From Palaemon carinicauda (lineage: Eukaryota > Arthropoda > Malacostraca > Decapoda > Palaemonidae): a stretch of DNA of 64,000 bases. This document shows positions 48,008 to 58,487 of this stretch, one piece after another. Made by a program: the position numbers and the translations under genes. Under the pieces are notes generated by a model, which was not told the origin of the DNA, did no database searches, and saw only the letters and a program-made list of their open reading frames with translations. The stretch spans positions 24,822,570 through 24,886,569 of the forward strand of contig NC_090767.1 of NCBI RefSeq assembly GCF_036898095.1, written 5' to 3'. How positions within the stretch are numbered: position 1 is the first letter of the stretch; every line of letters starts with the position of its first letter.

Positions 48008-48700
48008 TAACGCGTAAGCGTTAATAATCGCCCGCGCGTGGGATGGTTTCCCACGTGCGATCTCATGTTCGTCGACGGTTTAGCCGACGATCTTCTGGTT
48101 GCGCTAGCGCGTAAGTGTTAATTATCGCCCGCGCGTGGGATGGTTTCCCGCGCGTCGTCGACGATCGTTAGCCAACGATCTTCTGTTCCTGCTAACGCGT
48201 AAGCGTTGATAATCGCCCGCGCGTAGGGTAGTTTCCCGCGCGCGACCTTCAAGGCCCTTCCGCTCGCGATCGTCAACTCGGCAACGGTCGTTAGCCTCGA
48301 CGGCCGTTAGCCGACGATCTTCGAATCCGGCGCTAAGCGGAAGCGCCGACGATCTTCTTAGTACGCTTAAGCTCCGATGATTGTTCTGTGCGCGGGATAG
48401 TTTCCCGCGCACGGCAACGAGGCCATCCGCTCACGGTTCTCCGCACGCGATCGTCAACGGCCATTCACCGCCGATCTTTGGATTAGGTGCGCGAGCTCCA
48501 AGAGCCTGCACAGTACGCGTGAGCACCGAAGATCATTCCATCCGCGGGATGGTTTCCCGCGCGCGATCATTGAGGTTCACGCAATCTTCGCACGGATCGT
48601 CCGCGCGCGGTTTCCCGCTCACGATCATCGTAGATCGTTCGCGCGCGGGCACCGAGGTTCCCGCTTGTGATCGCCGACTATCTTCTCTTGCGCGAGTCCT
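48008..48700. repeat. GC-rich tandem array, about 90-140 bp units
   Basis: At least four or five imperfect units, each with ACGCGTAAGCGTTAATAATC, GCCCGCGCGTGGGATGGTTTCCCGCG-like and GCCGACGATCTTC boxes. Strongly GC-rich against an AT-rich neighbourhood. It sits directly upstream of the DIRS-C2 YR relic, where gag or RT would be expected. Confidence 0.85.
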
Positions 48701-49366
48701 CGAGTCTCTTAAGAGACACCCCCTGACGAACCACTACGTAGTCCCCAGACCACCACCTTTCTGGGTAGACAGTGTTCCTGCTAGCCTATCTTCAGCCAAG
48801 CGAGTCACATGGTCTCTCTTACGACTTCGCCCATTCAGGGGGTTAAGGGGAGACAACTTCAGGTTCGTCCCTGAGGTTCGTTGCCGAGACTCAGAATCCG
48901 GGAGTGCCGGACCCGCTTCGACTCCTTCCGGGGCTCAAGTCTCCGCCCTGTAACTGATTACTCAGACCATCTCCTACCTTGCCGGCAGGGGGTCCGAGCT
49001 GGTGTCTTCAGAGAACAGCTGTAGTTCGTCTCCAGGTCCAAGTCTCGTTCGTGGGTCCTGGGTGACGGGGAGAAGGGTCTCCAGGAGTACCATCTCGGCC
49101 TCGATTCGCAGGGTGCTACACCCTGCCTTGGATCCTGACCCTTCTCCGTCACATCGCCCTAGGGCCCATGATGTCAGGGGCTTGGATACGTCCCTGCCCT
49201 TCATGGAGCATCTTTTAGTGACGCAGGTCCTGCAAGCGGGGATGTTGAAGTCTCAGATCTGCTTCTCAGCCCCTTACCTGCAAGACATGACCCACAGGAG
49301 GCTCGATACGTTTCTATCGGCCCTGTGGTGGCTTCACAACAGCTGGTCTAAGCCTCAAGCTCCTTG
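48700..49366 (+). pseudogene. DIRS-C2 tyrosine recombinase relic
   Basis: AKRVTWSLLRLR (about 48795) carries the first Arg box, followed by DNFRFVPE; after a one-base shift (about 48872) FVAETQNPGVPDP continues. Near the end, LQAGMLKSQICFSAPYLQDM and THRRLDTF give the catalytic-Tyr box, with a stop at 49366. The His-x-x-Arg box is not visible. At least one frameshift and an in-frame stop near 48952 disable it. Confidence 0.65.
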
Positions 49367-49831
49367 ATGGACAAGTAGCAGAAGGTTGAGGGCATTGTTA
49401 CCTGGTGTTGGTCTGCATGAATGAAAAAATCTGTCTGGCCCTTATTCTTTTCTTCATCCTCTCCTCCCATGGAGAAAGCAGCATCCTGGGTTCTCTGCAC
49501 AGCTGACCTCAAACCACTGCAGGTAGACCATGCTTCCTTGTGTTCCTAGTATTATGTGTAATACTGTCATGTCCCCATACCCTGACAAGGTGGTATTGGG
49601 AGAATCCTAGCCTGGTTTTCCTTCTGAGGGACTCCAGGGCAACTGCCTGGGACAAGTCACTTTTCACCTTCGCATACACCTTATGTAGGCCGCGGCAGTT
49701 TCACAACCGCCAGCGAGGAGCAGGGATTCCCTATTGTCCGAGTACTTGACCACTCGAATTTGGAATCCCGGGGCAAGCCAAAGCCAGTATGGCCGGGACT
49801 TACCACCCTTCCTAAGGGTTAAGTCACCCCA

Positions 49832-49923
49832 TCTAAATAGCGTGGTTTGTATTCAGTTATGGAACAAATGACAAATTCGTATATAATTTGTATTTTTCCT
49901 AACGATACAAACCTAGCTATTTA
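49832..49923. repeat. DIRS-C2 internal complementary region
   Basis: First half (CTAAATAGCGTGGTTTGTAT to TGGAACA) is the reverse complement of the DIRS-C4 left end (62401-62437). Second half (ACAAATTCGTATATAATTTG through ACAAACCTAGCTATTTAC) is the reverse complement of the right end of C2 at about 50118-50170. Confidence 0.8.
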
Positions 49924-50171
49924 CAGTTATGTGCCCGCCAGCCCTGTCCCCCAAGATAAGTCGTACCTCTAAGTAAAGTGGAGTATTCTCCGGTGTGTGT
50001 GAGGGGGAGGGGTAGCTAGCTACCCCTCCCTACCCCCCGCTAACTAGCGGTGGGGTAGGAAACCCTCGTTAAAACTTTATGGCTCGTCATCGGCTGCGCC
50101 GAAATAATCACCCCATGTAAATAGCTTGGTTTGTATCGTTAGGAAAAATACAAATTATCTACGTATTTGTC
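49924..50171. repeat. DIRS-C2 right (3') ITR
   Basis: Contains GGGGTAGCTAGCTACCCCTC and CCCCGCTAACTAGCGG, then AAATAGCTTGGTTTGTATCG. It is inverted relative to the 5' ITR of DIRS-C4 (62401-62640). Confidence 0.8.
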
Positions 50172-50734
50172 ATATTTTGCAAATACAGTAGAGGATTTAG
50201 CAGGACAGATGATATGAGTATATAATTTGATTCTAGTAATTTTTTAGTAAAGGTTATGGATTGGTTGTGGCATGGCATTAATCCCACTTCAAGTTTGCCC
50301 TTTTGCCATGCCTTGGATATTGATAGCGTGACATCCGATTCTATCAAATATAAAAAATATGAAATGCCACAGTTTCAACCCTTAACTTTGTTGACATCAG
50401 GGGAGATTGTTATTGCCAGTAAATGAACTGAAATTTTCACCATATGAATAAGTAGAGGAACAACTAAAAGTCTGCTGGGGATGGCTGTATCTTTGCTTGT
50501 TTCAGTAGTTAACCAGGAACTAAGATGAAAATCTTAACTGTTGTTGCTGAGAGACCACTTTATTAAGAGACCCCCAAATAATTTTTTTAATGTCATCAAC
50601 TGTCTTGTGTTCTCTTGCTGGAGGGTACACTCGGCCCCACTATTCCATCTAATTTCTCTGCCTCTTGTTTTGTTAAAGTTTTTATAGTTTATATAGGAAA
50701 TATTTATCTTAATGTTGTTACTGTTCTTAAAATA
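50172..50734. other. No gene seen
   Basis: AT-rich sequence between DIRS-C2 and the retroposon tails, without a supported frame. Confidence 0.45.
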
Positions 50735-50840
50735 TTTCATTTTTCTTTGTTTCCTTCCCTCACTGGGCTATTTTCCCTGTTAGGGGCTCTGGGCTTATAG
50801 CATCCTGCTTTTCCAACTAGAGTTGTAGCTTTGCTAATAA

Positions 50841-50894
<54 letters not shown>

Positions 50895-51029
50895 CAAAAG
50901 TTTCAGTAGACAGTCGTTCTCTTGTTTCCTTTCCTCACTGGACTATTTTCCATGTTAGAGCCCTTGGGTTTATAGCATCTGGCATTTCCAACTAGGGCTG
51001 TAGCTTAGCTGATAATAATAATGATAATA
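50735..51029 (+). repeat. Two tandem retroposon 3' ends
   Basis: Copies at about 50740-50892 and 50925-51029 share TTTCCTTCCCTCACTGGGCT, then ATAGCATCCTGCTTTTCCAA, then GTTGTAGCTTTGCTAATAAT. Each ends in a trinucleotide tail: (AGT)n at 50841-50892 and (AAT/GAT)n at 51013-51029. A 3' motif followed by a simple tail is typical of SINE or 5'-truncated LINE insertions. I believe related sequences are common in decapod transcripts, but that is memory, not checked. Confidence 0.65.
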
Positions 51030-51679
51030 TTGCTCAATGGATAAAATATCTTCACTAAGACTTACTATTATTGCAACAAAAGTTAACCATGATTTTGAGA
51101 TAAAGATTTGTCAAGTACAAACTCATGATATCCGTAACATCATAAGCAATTATCTTTAGGATGATTTAATTCTTATATAAGTATTTTAAAAGAATGAGAT
51201 TTGTTTATTCATTTTTCTTAAAGTATGTTATTGGCCCTCTTATTACTGGGACAGTCTTAGATTTGATGGCACATTTAATACATTATTGGATTATGAAAAT
51301 CAGATGTATTATCAGAAGAAGTGATTTGTGATAAACTTGATTATATGAGGAATGATGATGATGATGAATTTCCAAATCTTCACCATCGAGGATATATGTT
51401 AGAGAATCTCTCTTGCAAGATAGGATTAAAGAGCTGATGTTCACTCGTGTTCACTGTTAGAGGACACTCCAAATTTAAAAGTATCCTTCCAGCTGGAGTT
51501 TCAGTGTTATTTTCTACAGCTGCCGATTCAACTATGTTTAATTTAGACGGACAAATATCTTTAGAAGAATTTCTCATGAGTTTTGTCTCTTGTATTTGAT
51601 AAAGAAGACCATTTAATGTACAGTGTATGAATACTGTATGACTCTGCTAACTCCCAATCCAAATTGGAAAAATTCTTTG
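51030..51679. other. Left flank of RTE1
   Basis: No supported gene. The flank resumes at 59531 after the RTE1 insertion, and the two sides together also show no gene. Confidence 0.4.
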
Positions 51680-51698
51680 ATGTCCTGCAAAGGATCTT
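51680..51698. repeat. RTE1 target-site duplication, left copy
   Basis: ATGTCCTGCAAAGGATCTT, identical to 59531-59549. Confidence 0.9.
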
Positions 51699-51725
51699 CT
51701 TCTTTGTCTACATCTTTTCCCACTT

Positions 51726-52390
51726 CTATGTGGGGTCGATGTTTCTGGTCAGCTTTCTCCATCTACCTCTGTCCCACACCTCATCACCGGTTAATTCCTT
51801 TGATCGAAGGTCATCCTTGATACAGTCCACCCACCTTCTCTTTGGTCTCCCTTTCCTTCTCCTTCCCTGTACCTCCATTTCCATCACTCTCCTCCCAATA
51901 TACTGTTCATCTCTTTTCATGACATGACCGTACCACCTCAGTCTACTTTCTTGGATCTTATCTGATTGTTTTTTATCTCCTGTGGTACCCCTAATTACCT
52001 CATTCCGTATCTTATCTCTCTTTGTCACCCCACACATCCATCTCAACATTGCCACATCCAGTTTCTTCTCTTCTGTCTTCTTTATTGCCCACGTCTCCGA
52101 TCCATACATCATTGCCGGTCTCACAACGGTCCTGAGTACTTTACCTTTCAATTTAACCCCTATTTTCTTGTCGCATGGTACTCCACAAACTTTTTTCAAT
52201 TCTTCCATCCTGCTTGTATTCTGTGGTTTATTTCTGCCCCCAGATCACCATCCTCTGCAACTGTTGATCCTAAATACTTGAAATTTTCAGCTCTTTTCAA
52301 TCTCTCTCCTTGTAAACTAACTTCCCCATTCTCACCATCTTTCAATCTCAAATACTCTTTTTCTTTCTGATCTTCAATCCCCTATTTTTC
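51726..52390 (-). pseudogene. RTE1 ORF2, C-terminal part
   Basis: From the DIRS-A2 junction it reads RGLKIRKKKEYLRLKD, ENFKYLGSTVAEDGD and HRIQAGWKN, then a stop where Trp is usual, then VCGVPCDKKIGVKLKGKVLR, YGSETWAIKKTEEKKLDVAM and RLRWYGHVMKRDEQY, ending in a basic GRRRKGRPKRRW box. YLGS, YGSETW and RLRWYGHV are the hallmark end of RTE-type ORF2 proteins. Confidence 0.9.
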
Positions 52391-52562
52391 ATTTTTATGA
52401 ATAGTACTTACCTGGCAGTTATATATATATAGCTGATATCTCTAAATCGGCAGAATTTTTCAAAACGAGGCAACCGCCTTGTGGTGGTTGGGAGGTAGGT
52501 GGTAACACCCGTCACAGGGTGGTCCAAGGAATCATTCCCATGTCTAAGACTTCAGTTCATCT
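52391..52562. repeat. DIRS-A2 left (5') ITR
   Basis: ATTTTTATGAATAGTACTTA, CCTGGCAGTTATATATATAT, CAACCGCCTTGTGGTGGTTG, then GTCTAAGACTTCAGTTCATC: an almost perfect inverted copy of 58284-58487 except for the outer 30 bp. Confidence 0.95.
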
Positions 52563-53538
52563 CTGCTGGCTGGATCGAAGACATCGTCGGTCCACCATTG
52601 AGAGTTTTTCGAATCATTTTCCCTTATTCGCTTTTTTGGACTTCGTTTGGTGAAGTACACTGATTTAGGGTTTTGGCAATCGTGTTTTATTATTATTATT
52701 TACTTTATCATGAGTGATAACTTAATTTTCGTGTTTGTGCGAGTGATGTATGCAACATAAGGTTACCGAAAGTGTCGGTTGATCCTCACAGTTTGTATGC
52801 AGAGGTTTTGTTTGTGCACTATATTTTAGTTGCAAAGTTTTAATCCTGATGACGGAAATACGTTCAGGCAACTCTATGACGTCACAGTCGTGTGATGTAA
52901 TCTTCATGTATGTCTTGCAACTCTCTTTATTTGTTTTATGCAAAGAATGAGAGGAATTCCACTTATATAAGTTTTTTAACTTTTAATGTAAAATTTTAAA
53001 GAAATGTTTGTCCATTTGGTGTTCGTTCTTTAAATCATCGATCTAATTTCATAAATTAAATAGAACTAGCGTATGGTTAATTTGCACTGTTACTCGTTAC
53101 TATCGGTGCAGTCCCAACATGCCTTGGTAGCGTTCTTTTCGATATGGGAATTAAAGTGTTGGCTATTATTCTCCAACAACAACTAATTTATATGGAAATT
53201 CTAGTTTTAGTAGCTTTTTCATTTATATGTTCCTATTGTTTACATTTATATATATAGATACGTTATTGCTATATCTGTTCTTTTTATCATTACAACTCGC
53301 TTGTTTTTGAATTCCCTTTGAATTAATTGTGGATTACGTTTGTTTTCCCTTTTTTCTGTTCATTTTAATCTTTAACGTTTAACTTTCCCGGCGTTTGTAT
53401 GTAACTGCCGGGTAGGTATTTATGACATTTGATTTTACCGTGGTTATATGTATCTACCGGGTGAGTGTCTTCAACATCTATTTTTATTCTCAACTCTTGC
53501 CCGGTGGTTTTTTCTTTTTGTGACCGCTGGGTAAGTAT
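52563..53538 (+). other. DIRS-A2 leader
   Basis: AT-rich, with no frame. A CCGGGTAGGTATTTATGACA / CCGGGTGAGTGTCTTCAACA / CTGGGTAAGTATGTGAGAAT motif recurs three times at about 53408-53545; GGTAGGT and GGTGAGT resemble splice donors. Confidence 0.4.
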
Positions 53539-54057
53539 GTGAGAATAAGTTCTCTCACTATGGGCAGGACTAATTATGGTTTTTTGTGTAAGAGTTTAAT
53601 AGTGCAAGTTTTCAGTGCTAAATTAGGCATTGAATTCTTTCAGCACAGGGACGTTGTTTTCCTAGCCTTAGACCTCTTCCAAGCTCCCCGGCCCATGGGA
53701 GAAGGAACGTCGATCGGCGAAAGGAGACGAGAGGCGTTAGCTCACGAGCAAACGCCCTCGCGAGCGTTCCTGTTAACGTTCCCAGAATGCTCGCCCTTGC
53801 CATGGTAAAGCAAAGAGCGTTGAACGTTAAGATTCTTATACTGCTTTTATAATTTTGCTTTGCATCACTTTTGATTTTAATGGCAATTCTTAAGTCATAG
53901 ATATTCTCTGCTAATATCAATGCTTACAAACCATCATTGACTCGGTTTTTGTCCCAGAGCGCCAGTCGGCCTTATGAACCCTCTGGTCGGAACCGAACGC
54001 GCCGAGTGGCATAGTGATATCATTTTGCCTTAACGCTCGGCGCTAAATCTTTCAAGA
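53539..54057 (+). pseudogene. DIRS-A2 gag relic
   Basis: In one frame, LPSSPAHGRRNVDRRKETRG (53680-53740) aligns with LASSQAQGRSNVVRPKGSRG of DIRS-A1 gag, and the following NALASVPVNVPRM with the DIRS-A1 NQRTDVPSVVSG region. The Cys-rich N-terminus seen in DIRS-A1 is not visible. The relic runs directly into the minisatellite. Confidence 0.6.
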
Positions 54058-55130
54058 CAGGAATGCAGCCTCGTCTTTCAGGACGAATGCTGCCTCGTCT
54101 TTCAGGACGAATGCTGCCTCATCTTTCAGGACGAATGCTGCCTCGTCTTTCAGGACGAATGCAGCCTCGTCTTTCAGGACGAATGCTGCCTCGTCTTTCA
54201 GGACGAATGCAGCCTCGTCTTTCAGGACGAATGCAGCCTCGTCTTTCAGGACGAATGCTGCCTCGACTTTCAGGACTAATGCAGCCTCGTCTTGTAGAGC
54301 GAATGCTGCCTCGTCTGTCAGGACGAATGCAGCCTCGTTTTTCAGGGCGAATGCTGCCTCGTCTTTCAGGACGAATGCAGCCTCGTCTTTTAGAGCAAAT
54401 GCAGCCTCGTCTTTCAGGGCGAATGCTGCCTCGTCTTTCAGGGCGAATGCTGCCTCGTCTTTCAGGACGAATGCTGCCTCGTCTTTCAGGACTAATGCAG
54501 CCTCATCTTTCAGGGCGAATGCTGCCTCGTCTTTCAGGACGAATGCAGCCTCGTCTTTCAGGACGAATGCTGCCTCGTCTTTCAGGACGAATGCAGCCTC
54601 GTCTTTCAGGGTGAATGCTGCCTCGTCTTTCAGGGTGAATGCTGCCTCGTCTTTCAGGGCGAATGCTGCCTCGTCTTTCAGGACGAATGCAGCCTCGTCT
54701 TTCAGGAATGCTGCCTCGTCTTTCAGGGCGAATGCTGCCTCGTCTTTCAGGGCGAATGCTGCCTCGTCTTTCAGGACGAATGCAGCCTCGTCTTTCAGGG
54801 AATGCTGCCTCGTCTTTCAGGACTAATGCTGCCTCGTCTTTCAGGACTGCAGCCTCGTCTTTCAGGACGAATGCAGCCTCGTCTTTCAGGACAATGCAGC
54901 CTCGTCTTTCAGGGCGAGTGCAGCCTCGTCTTTCAGGAGCAGCCTCGTCTTTCGGTGCGAGTGCAGCCTCGTCTTTCTGGGCAAGTGCAGCCTCGTCTGT
55001 TCGGGACGAGGGCAGCCTCGTCTTTCAGGACGTGGGCAGCCTCGTCTTTCGGGACGTGGGCAGCCTCGTCTTTCGGGACGAGGGCAGCCTCGTCTTTCGG
55101 GACGAGGGCAGCCTCGTCTTTCAGGATGAT
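54058..55130 (+). repeat. 24-bp minisatellite, about 44 copies
   Basis: Unit close to GAATGCTGCCTCGTCTTTCA plus GGAC, alternating CTGC and CAGC variants. The period is exactly eight codons, so long frames persist (MLPRLSGR repeated, NAASSFRA in the next frame). Indels after about 54700 and a GGGAC variant from 55010 disturb the period. A more diverged satellite of the same kind recurs at 56000-56160 (TCTTACAGGACT units). Confidence 0.95.
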
Positions 55131-55419
55131 AGGACGATCACCTCCTTGTCCTTTCAGGGTGACGCCACATCTTATAAGCTCTGTCAAGGATGACTTTAGT
55201 GATCACTTTTCTCCTGTGGAATTGTTTGAGGTTAACAGAAGGAGGGGATCCTAAGTTCTGTTGCTCCATGTTCCCCACCCTCTTGAGTTTTCACGTGGTC
55301 ATTAATGGAGCTTTAAGAATATATTAATTTTTGTTTCTTAAAACAGAAACCTTTGATGACTAACAACAGTAGGATCCAGACTTTGCTACTTCTGGCGAGC
55401 CTGGGAGAGAGGAGCAGAC

Positions 55420-55760
55420 CTTTGGTCCGTGTTTTTTCTGGGATGGATGCGAAATCTTTTTCCTACTGAATCCTCCTTTGTTTGTTACTCCGATAAGACT
55501 TTTCTGCCTAACCGACTTTGCAACTTCAATGTCTCTCTTTTGGGAGAGGGAGTCTTTTGTCCGGTCCTGGACGTAAATGCTCTTTACGCCTTCGTCCAGA
55601 AGTCAAAGTCCTCCACGGAGACATCAAAATCTTTGGAGAAGAGGGGAGCAGACCTTTGGTCAGTACTTCTTCTGAAGGAGGATTACTTTTTCCTTTTATA
55701 GGGAAACCTCCTTTAGTTTTTAGCTACTACGATTCTCTCTCCCAGTTCTAGAGAGGAGTC
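55420..55760 (+). pseudogene. DIRS-A2 RT fragments, order disturbed
   Basis: PVLDVNALYAFVQKSKSSTE matches PVLEVSALNVFVTKQTFAME of DIRS-A1 RT. About 60 bp later, ADLWSVLLLKEDYFF and FIGKPPLVFSYYDSLS match ADAQSVKLLREGYKIPF and FVRKPPLATCPIDLS, which in DIRS-A1 lie upstream of the first segment. The pieces are therefore rearranged. The catalytic YLDD region is missing. Confidence 0.65.
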
Positions 55761-56335
55761 TAAGTGGCAGGCTATGCAATCAAACTTTATCTGGGGTTTG
55801 TTTACAAGGAAGAATGGGTCAGTTTCGGGCGTGTGTTTTGATCTCGGCTCCGCCCCTCTCATGTTCACGTAACTTTTGCTTTATGTAGCGGAATGCTGCT
55901 CTCTGGAGAAATCAGAGCGTCCCTGTATCTTGATTTTGAGATAATGTTAAGCCTATCGAATATTTAGGTCTTCCTGTCAGCAAGAAGAGTCTCCTCTGAC
56001 ACCAGGACACTCAGCACCTTGTCTTTTAGAACGTTCAGCGTCTTGCTCTGTTAACCTCTCGGCTCCACGTCTTACAGGACTTTTGGCATCATGTCTTACA
56101 GGACTATCGGCGCCACGTCTTACGGGACGATCGGCGCCTCGTCTTTCAGGACGCTCGATGTCAAAGTTCTAGCATGGGGCATGACTTTGAACCTGAGAAT
56201 CTAGGACTTCGTGATGACACTAGTCGAATCGTGTGTCGAGATCAAGGACGCCTTCGTTCTGATTTCTTGGATCTAGAAAGGAGGTTTGTTCTAGGGCAAG
56301 AATCATCGAGATAAACATGCTCAGCAGGAAGAGAC

Positions 56336-57730
56336 TTGTTTTTCCCTCAGAATGGTCTCTCAACCCGCAAGTCTGTCAGTCTCTGGATGTTGTGGGGCAG
56401 ACCTGTATCAGACCTTTTTGCCTCCAACTGGAAGAAGAGGACCCCCAACTGCTGCTCCCTAGTCCCGGATAAGGAAGTTCTGGCAGTGGACTCCTTCCTG
56501 ATGGATTGGACAGGGGTGGACATGTTTGCGTTGCCCCCGTTCGAGATCATCAATCTGGTCTTCAGGAAATTCGCTCTCCTCGATTCGGGGCGAATGATCA
56601 TAGCGGCTCCATTCTGGCCTGCTAGGGAAAGGTTTTCGGAAGTGATAGGCATGTTGATGGACTACCCAAGAAGACTTCGGCAAGTCCAGATCTTCTCAAA
56701 CAGCCCCACTTCGAGAGGAGAAGCTTGTCAGATATCGAGGCTTTTCGGCACAAGCGACGAAATCTATCGCCTGAGCAAGGAGGATCTCTTCACAAAGAGT
56801 CTACCGATCTAGGTGGGAGACCTTTAGAGCTTGGTGCAGGCGGCACAGGTTTCCTCATCCACTACCTTTCTGAGCCAGATTACAGACTTCTTGTACCTCA
56901 GACAGGATGCTAAGCTGGCTGTATCTACCATCAATGGATACAGCAGTATGCTTTCCGCCATCTTTAGGCATAGAGGCCTAGAGTTGTCCCAAAATCAAGG
57001 TTTGCAGGACCTCATTGGGTCTTTTCAGACGACGTAATAGGTACTCTTAAACCTGGATGTGGTGTTTAAGTTTCTGTGTTCCAAGAAATTTGAACCTATC
57101 TCGCTAGCCTCTCTTCGAGTTGTAGCAAAGAAAACCCTCTCCCTTATGACTCTAGTGAATGCCAAGAGGTCAGCGAAGTCCAGGCGATTGGGAAGAGGGT
57201 GAACTTCAATTAGGATAGGGCAGTTTGTGGCTTAAGGTTCATCTTTCTCGTAAAGAGCGAGAACGCTTCGTAACCCTGTCCTACGACGTTTGATGTCATT
57301 AACCTCACGAACCTAGTGGGTCGAGAGAAGGAAAGACTCCTCTGCCCAGTTAGGTCCCTCAAGTTTTTCTTTTGGCTCACACTAAGAACGTGAGCTGTGC
57401 ATCCAACTTGTTTTGGTGTTCAGTGAAAGGTCCGCCAAAACCCGTCTAAGTATGCTTTGTCCTTTTTCCTGAGGGAGAAAATTAGGGAAGCCCACCTCTT
57501 TTGTGAGGAGGAACACTTCGCCCTGTTGAAATTACGGGCACACGAAGTGAGAGCCATTGCTACCTCTCTGGCATATCAGGAATATATGTTAGTTAGGCTA
57601 TTCATGGATGCTATTTTCTGGAGGAGCAACTCTGTCTTCGCTTCTCATTAACTTAGAGAGGTGAGAGTAGACTTTGGCAAGTGCTATACCTTGGGCCCAT
57701 ACATAGCTGCGGTTTCTGTATTAGGCAAAG
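56336..57730 (+). pseudogene. DIRS-A2 RNase H tail and YR relic
   Basis: 56390-56700 reads WGRPVSDLFAS, DSFLMDWTGVDMFALPPFEI and IIAAPFWPARERF, collinear with WGQPTIDLFAT, DAFLLDWSHLDLYAFPLFKI and LVAPLWPAREWF of DIRS-A1. YR follows: SSSTTFLSQITDFLYLRQ, STINGYSSMLSAIFRHRGLE, LQDLIGSFQTT, LNLDVVFKFL, then LRAHEVRAIATSLAYQ (His and Arg kept), AIFWRSNSVFAS, where the position of the active Tyr reads as His plus stop (SH*). At least three frameshifts; the catalytic Tyr is lost. Confidence 0.85.
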
Positions 57731-58149
57731 GTGTTAATAACCCCACTCAACCTTGGTTTTTATGCATGTATGAGGGTTTGTGTTTTATGATGGTCTGTGG
57801 ACTTCGTCTTGTGGTGCGGTTCCCTCAGTCTAGATAGATAGTTTTTGTCTATGTTGCAGGGTTAGGTGGTTAGTTTGAGTAAGGTTGCAGTTTTTATTAT
57901 ATGGGGCGAAGGTAGTTTCTGAAGTCTAGTCAAGTTGTTGGTCTTATCCCTTTGACAGACTCGATTGAGTTTTTTGCAGCTTTGCAGGCTTACTCCTGGA
58001 TAACTCCTAAGGGAAAGCCACTCTAAAGGCTGTACCTTTGAATCAGCTACCTTAGCAGGCAAGGAATCAAGGTGTTTTTATCTCCTACAACTCTTTTGTT
58101 GTTTCCCCAACGATGTTTACTGTCTGTTTCCCTCCTCCAAATGTGTGAA

Positions 58150-58256
58150 TCAGCTATATATATATATAACTGCCAGGTAAGTACTATTCATAAAAATGGA
58201 GTTTTTATGATAAAACAAAGTTTTATGAATACTTACCTGGCAGTTATATATATATT
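58150..58256. repeat. DIRS-A2 internal complementary region
   Basis: 58150-58197 (CAGCTATATA to AAGTACTATTCATAAAAATG) is the reverse complement of the left end, including its private GTACTATT. 58198-58256 (GAGTTTTTATGATAAAACAA to GAATACTTACCTGG) is the reverse complement of the right end, which lacks the extra bases. Each half thus matches only its own terminus. Confidence 0.95.
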
Positions 58257-58283
58257 CTAAGGCCCACCCACCTCCCCTCAGGA

Positions 58284-58487
58284 GACAGGTCGGGCATAGA
58301 TGAACTGAAGTCTTAGACATGGGAATGATTCCTTGGACCACCCTGTGACGGGTGTTACCACCTACCTCCCAACCACCACAAGGCGGTTGCCTCGTTTTGA
58401 AAAATTCTGCCGATTTAGAGATATCAGCTATATATATATAACTGCCAGGTAAGTATTCATAAAACTTTGTTTTATCATAAAAACTCC
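58284..58487. repeat. DIRS-A2 right (3') ITR
   Basis: Inverted copy of 52391-52562, extended at its outer edge by AAAACTTTGTTTTATCATAA and AAACTCC, which recur in the ICR. Confidence 0.95.

Larger units (their letters stand above)
48008..50171 (+). mobile_element. DIRS-C2, 3' part
   Basis: Plus-strand copy holding the tandem array, a YR relic (48.70-49.37 kb), a 3' untranslated stretch, an ICR and the 3' ITR. The 5' part would lie left of LINE-I1, in or beyond the gap. Its ICR first half matches the left end of DIRS-C4 (62401), so the two belong to one subfamily. Confidence 0.7.
52391..58487 (+). mobile_element. DIRS-A2, decayed YR retrotransposon
   Basis: Plus-strand relative of DIRS-A1 inserted in RTE1. 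Both ITRs and the ICR are preserved, but gag is largely replaced by a 24-bp minisatellite, and RT, RNase H and YR are frameshifted fragments. The heptamer ATTTTTC (GAAAAAT on the other strand) lies at both junctions (52384-52390 and 58488-58494). Confidence 0.9.

Noticed and set aside
48122..48412. Arg-rich 96-codon minus frame
   Set aside because: Falls on the GC-rich tandem array; GC-rich sequence opens frames by chance.
51380..51577. 65-codon minus frame that looks protein-like
   Set aside because: No family recognised, no splice context and no extension. Not enough to call a host exon.
54058..55130. CRISPR-like appearance of the regular 24-bp repeats
   Set aside because: There are no unique spacers; the units are directly adjacent, in a eukaryotic transposon. 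It is a minisatellite.
54063..55254. 183-184 codon repeat proteins (MLPRLSGR)n
   Set aside because: Several overlapping frames are equally open because the unit is 24 bp; no evidence that any is translated.
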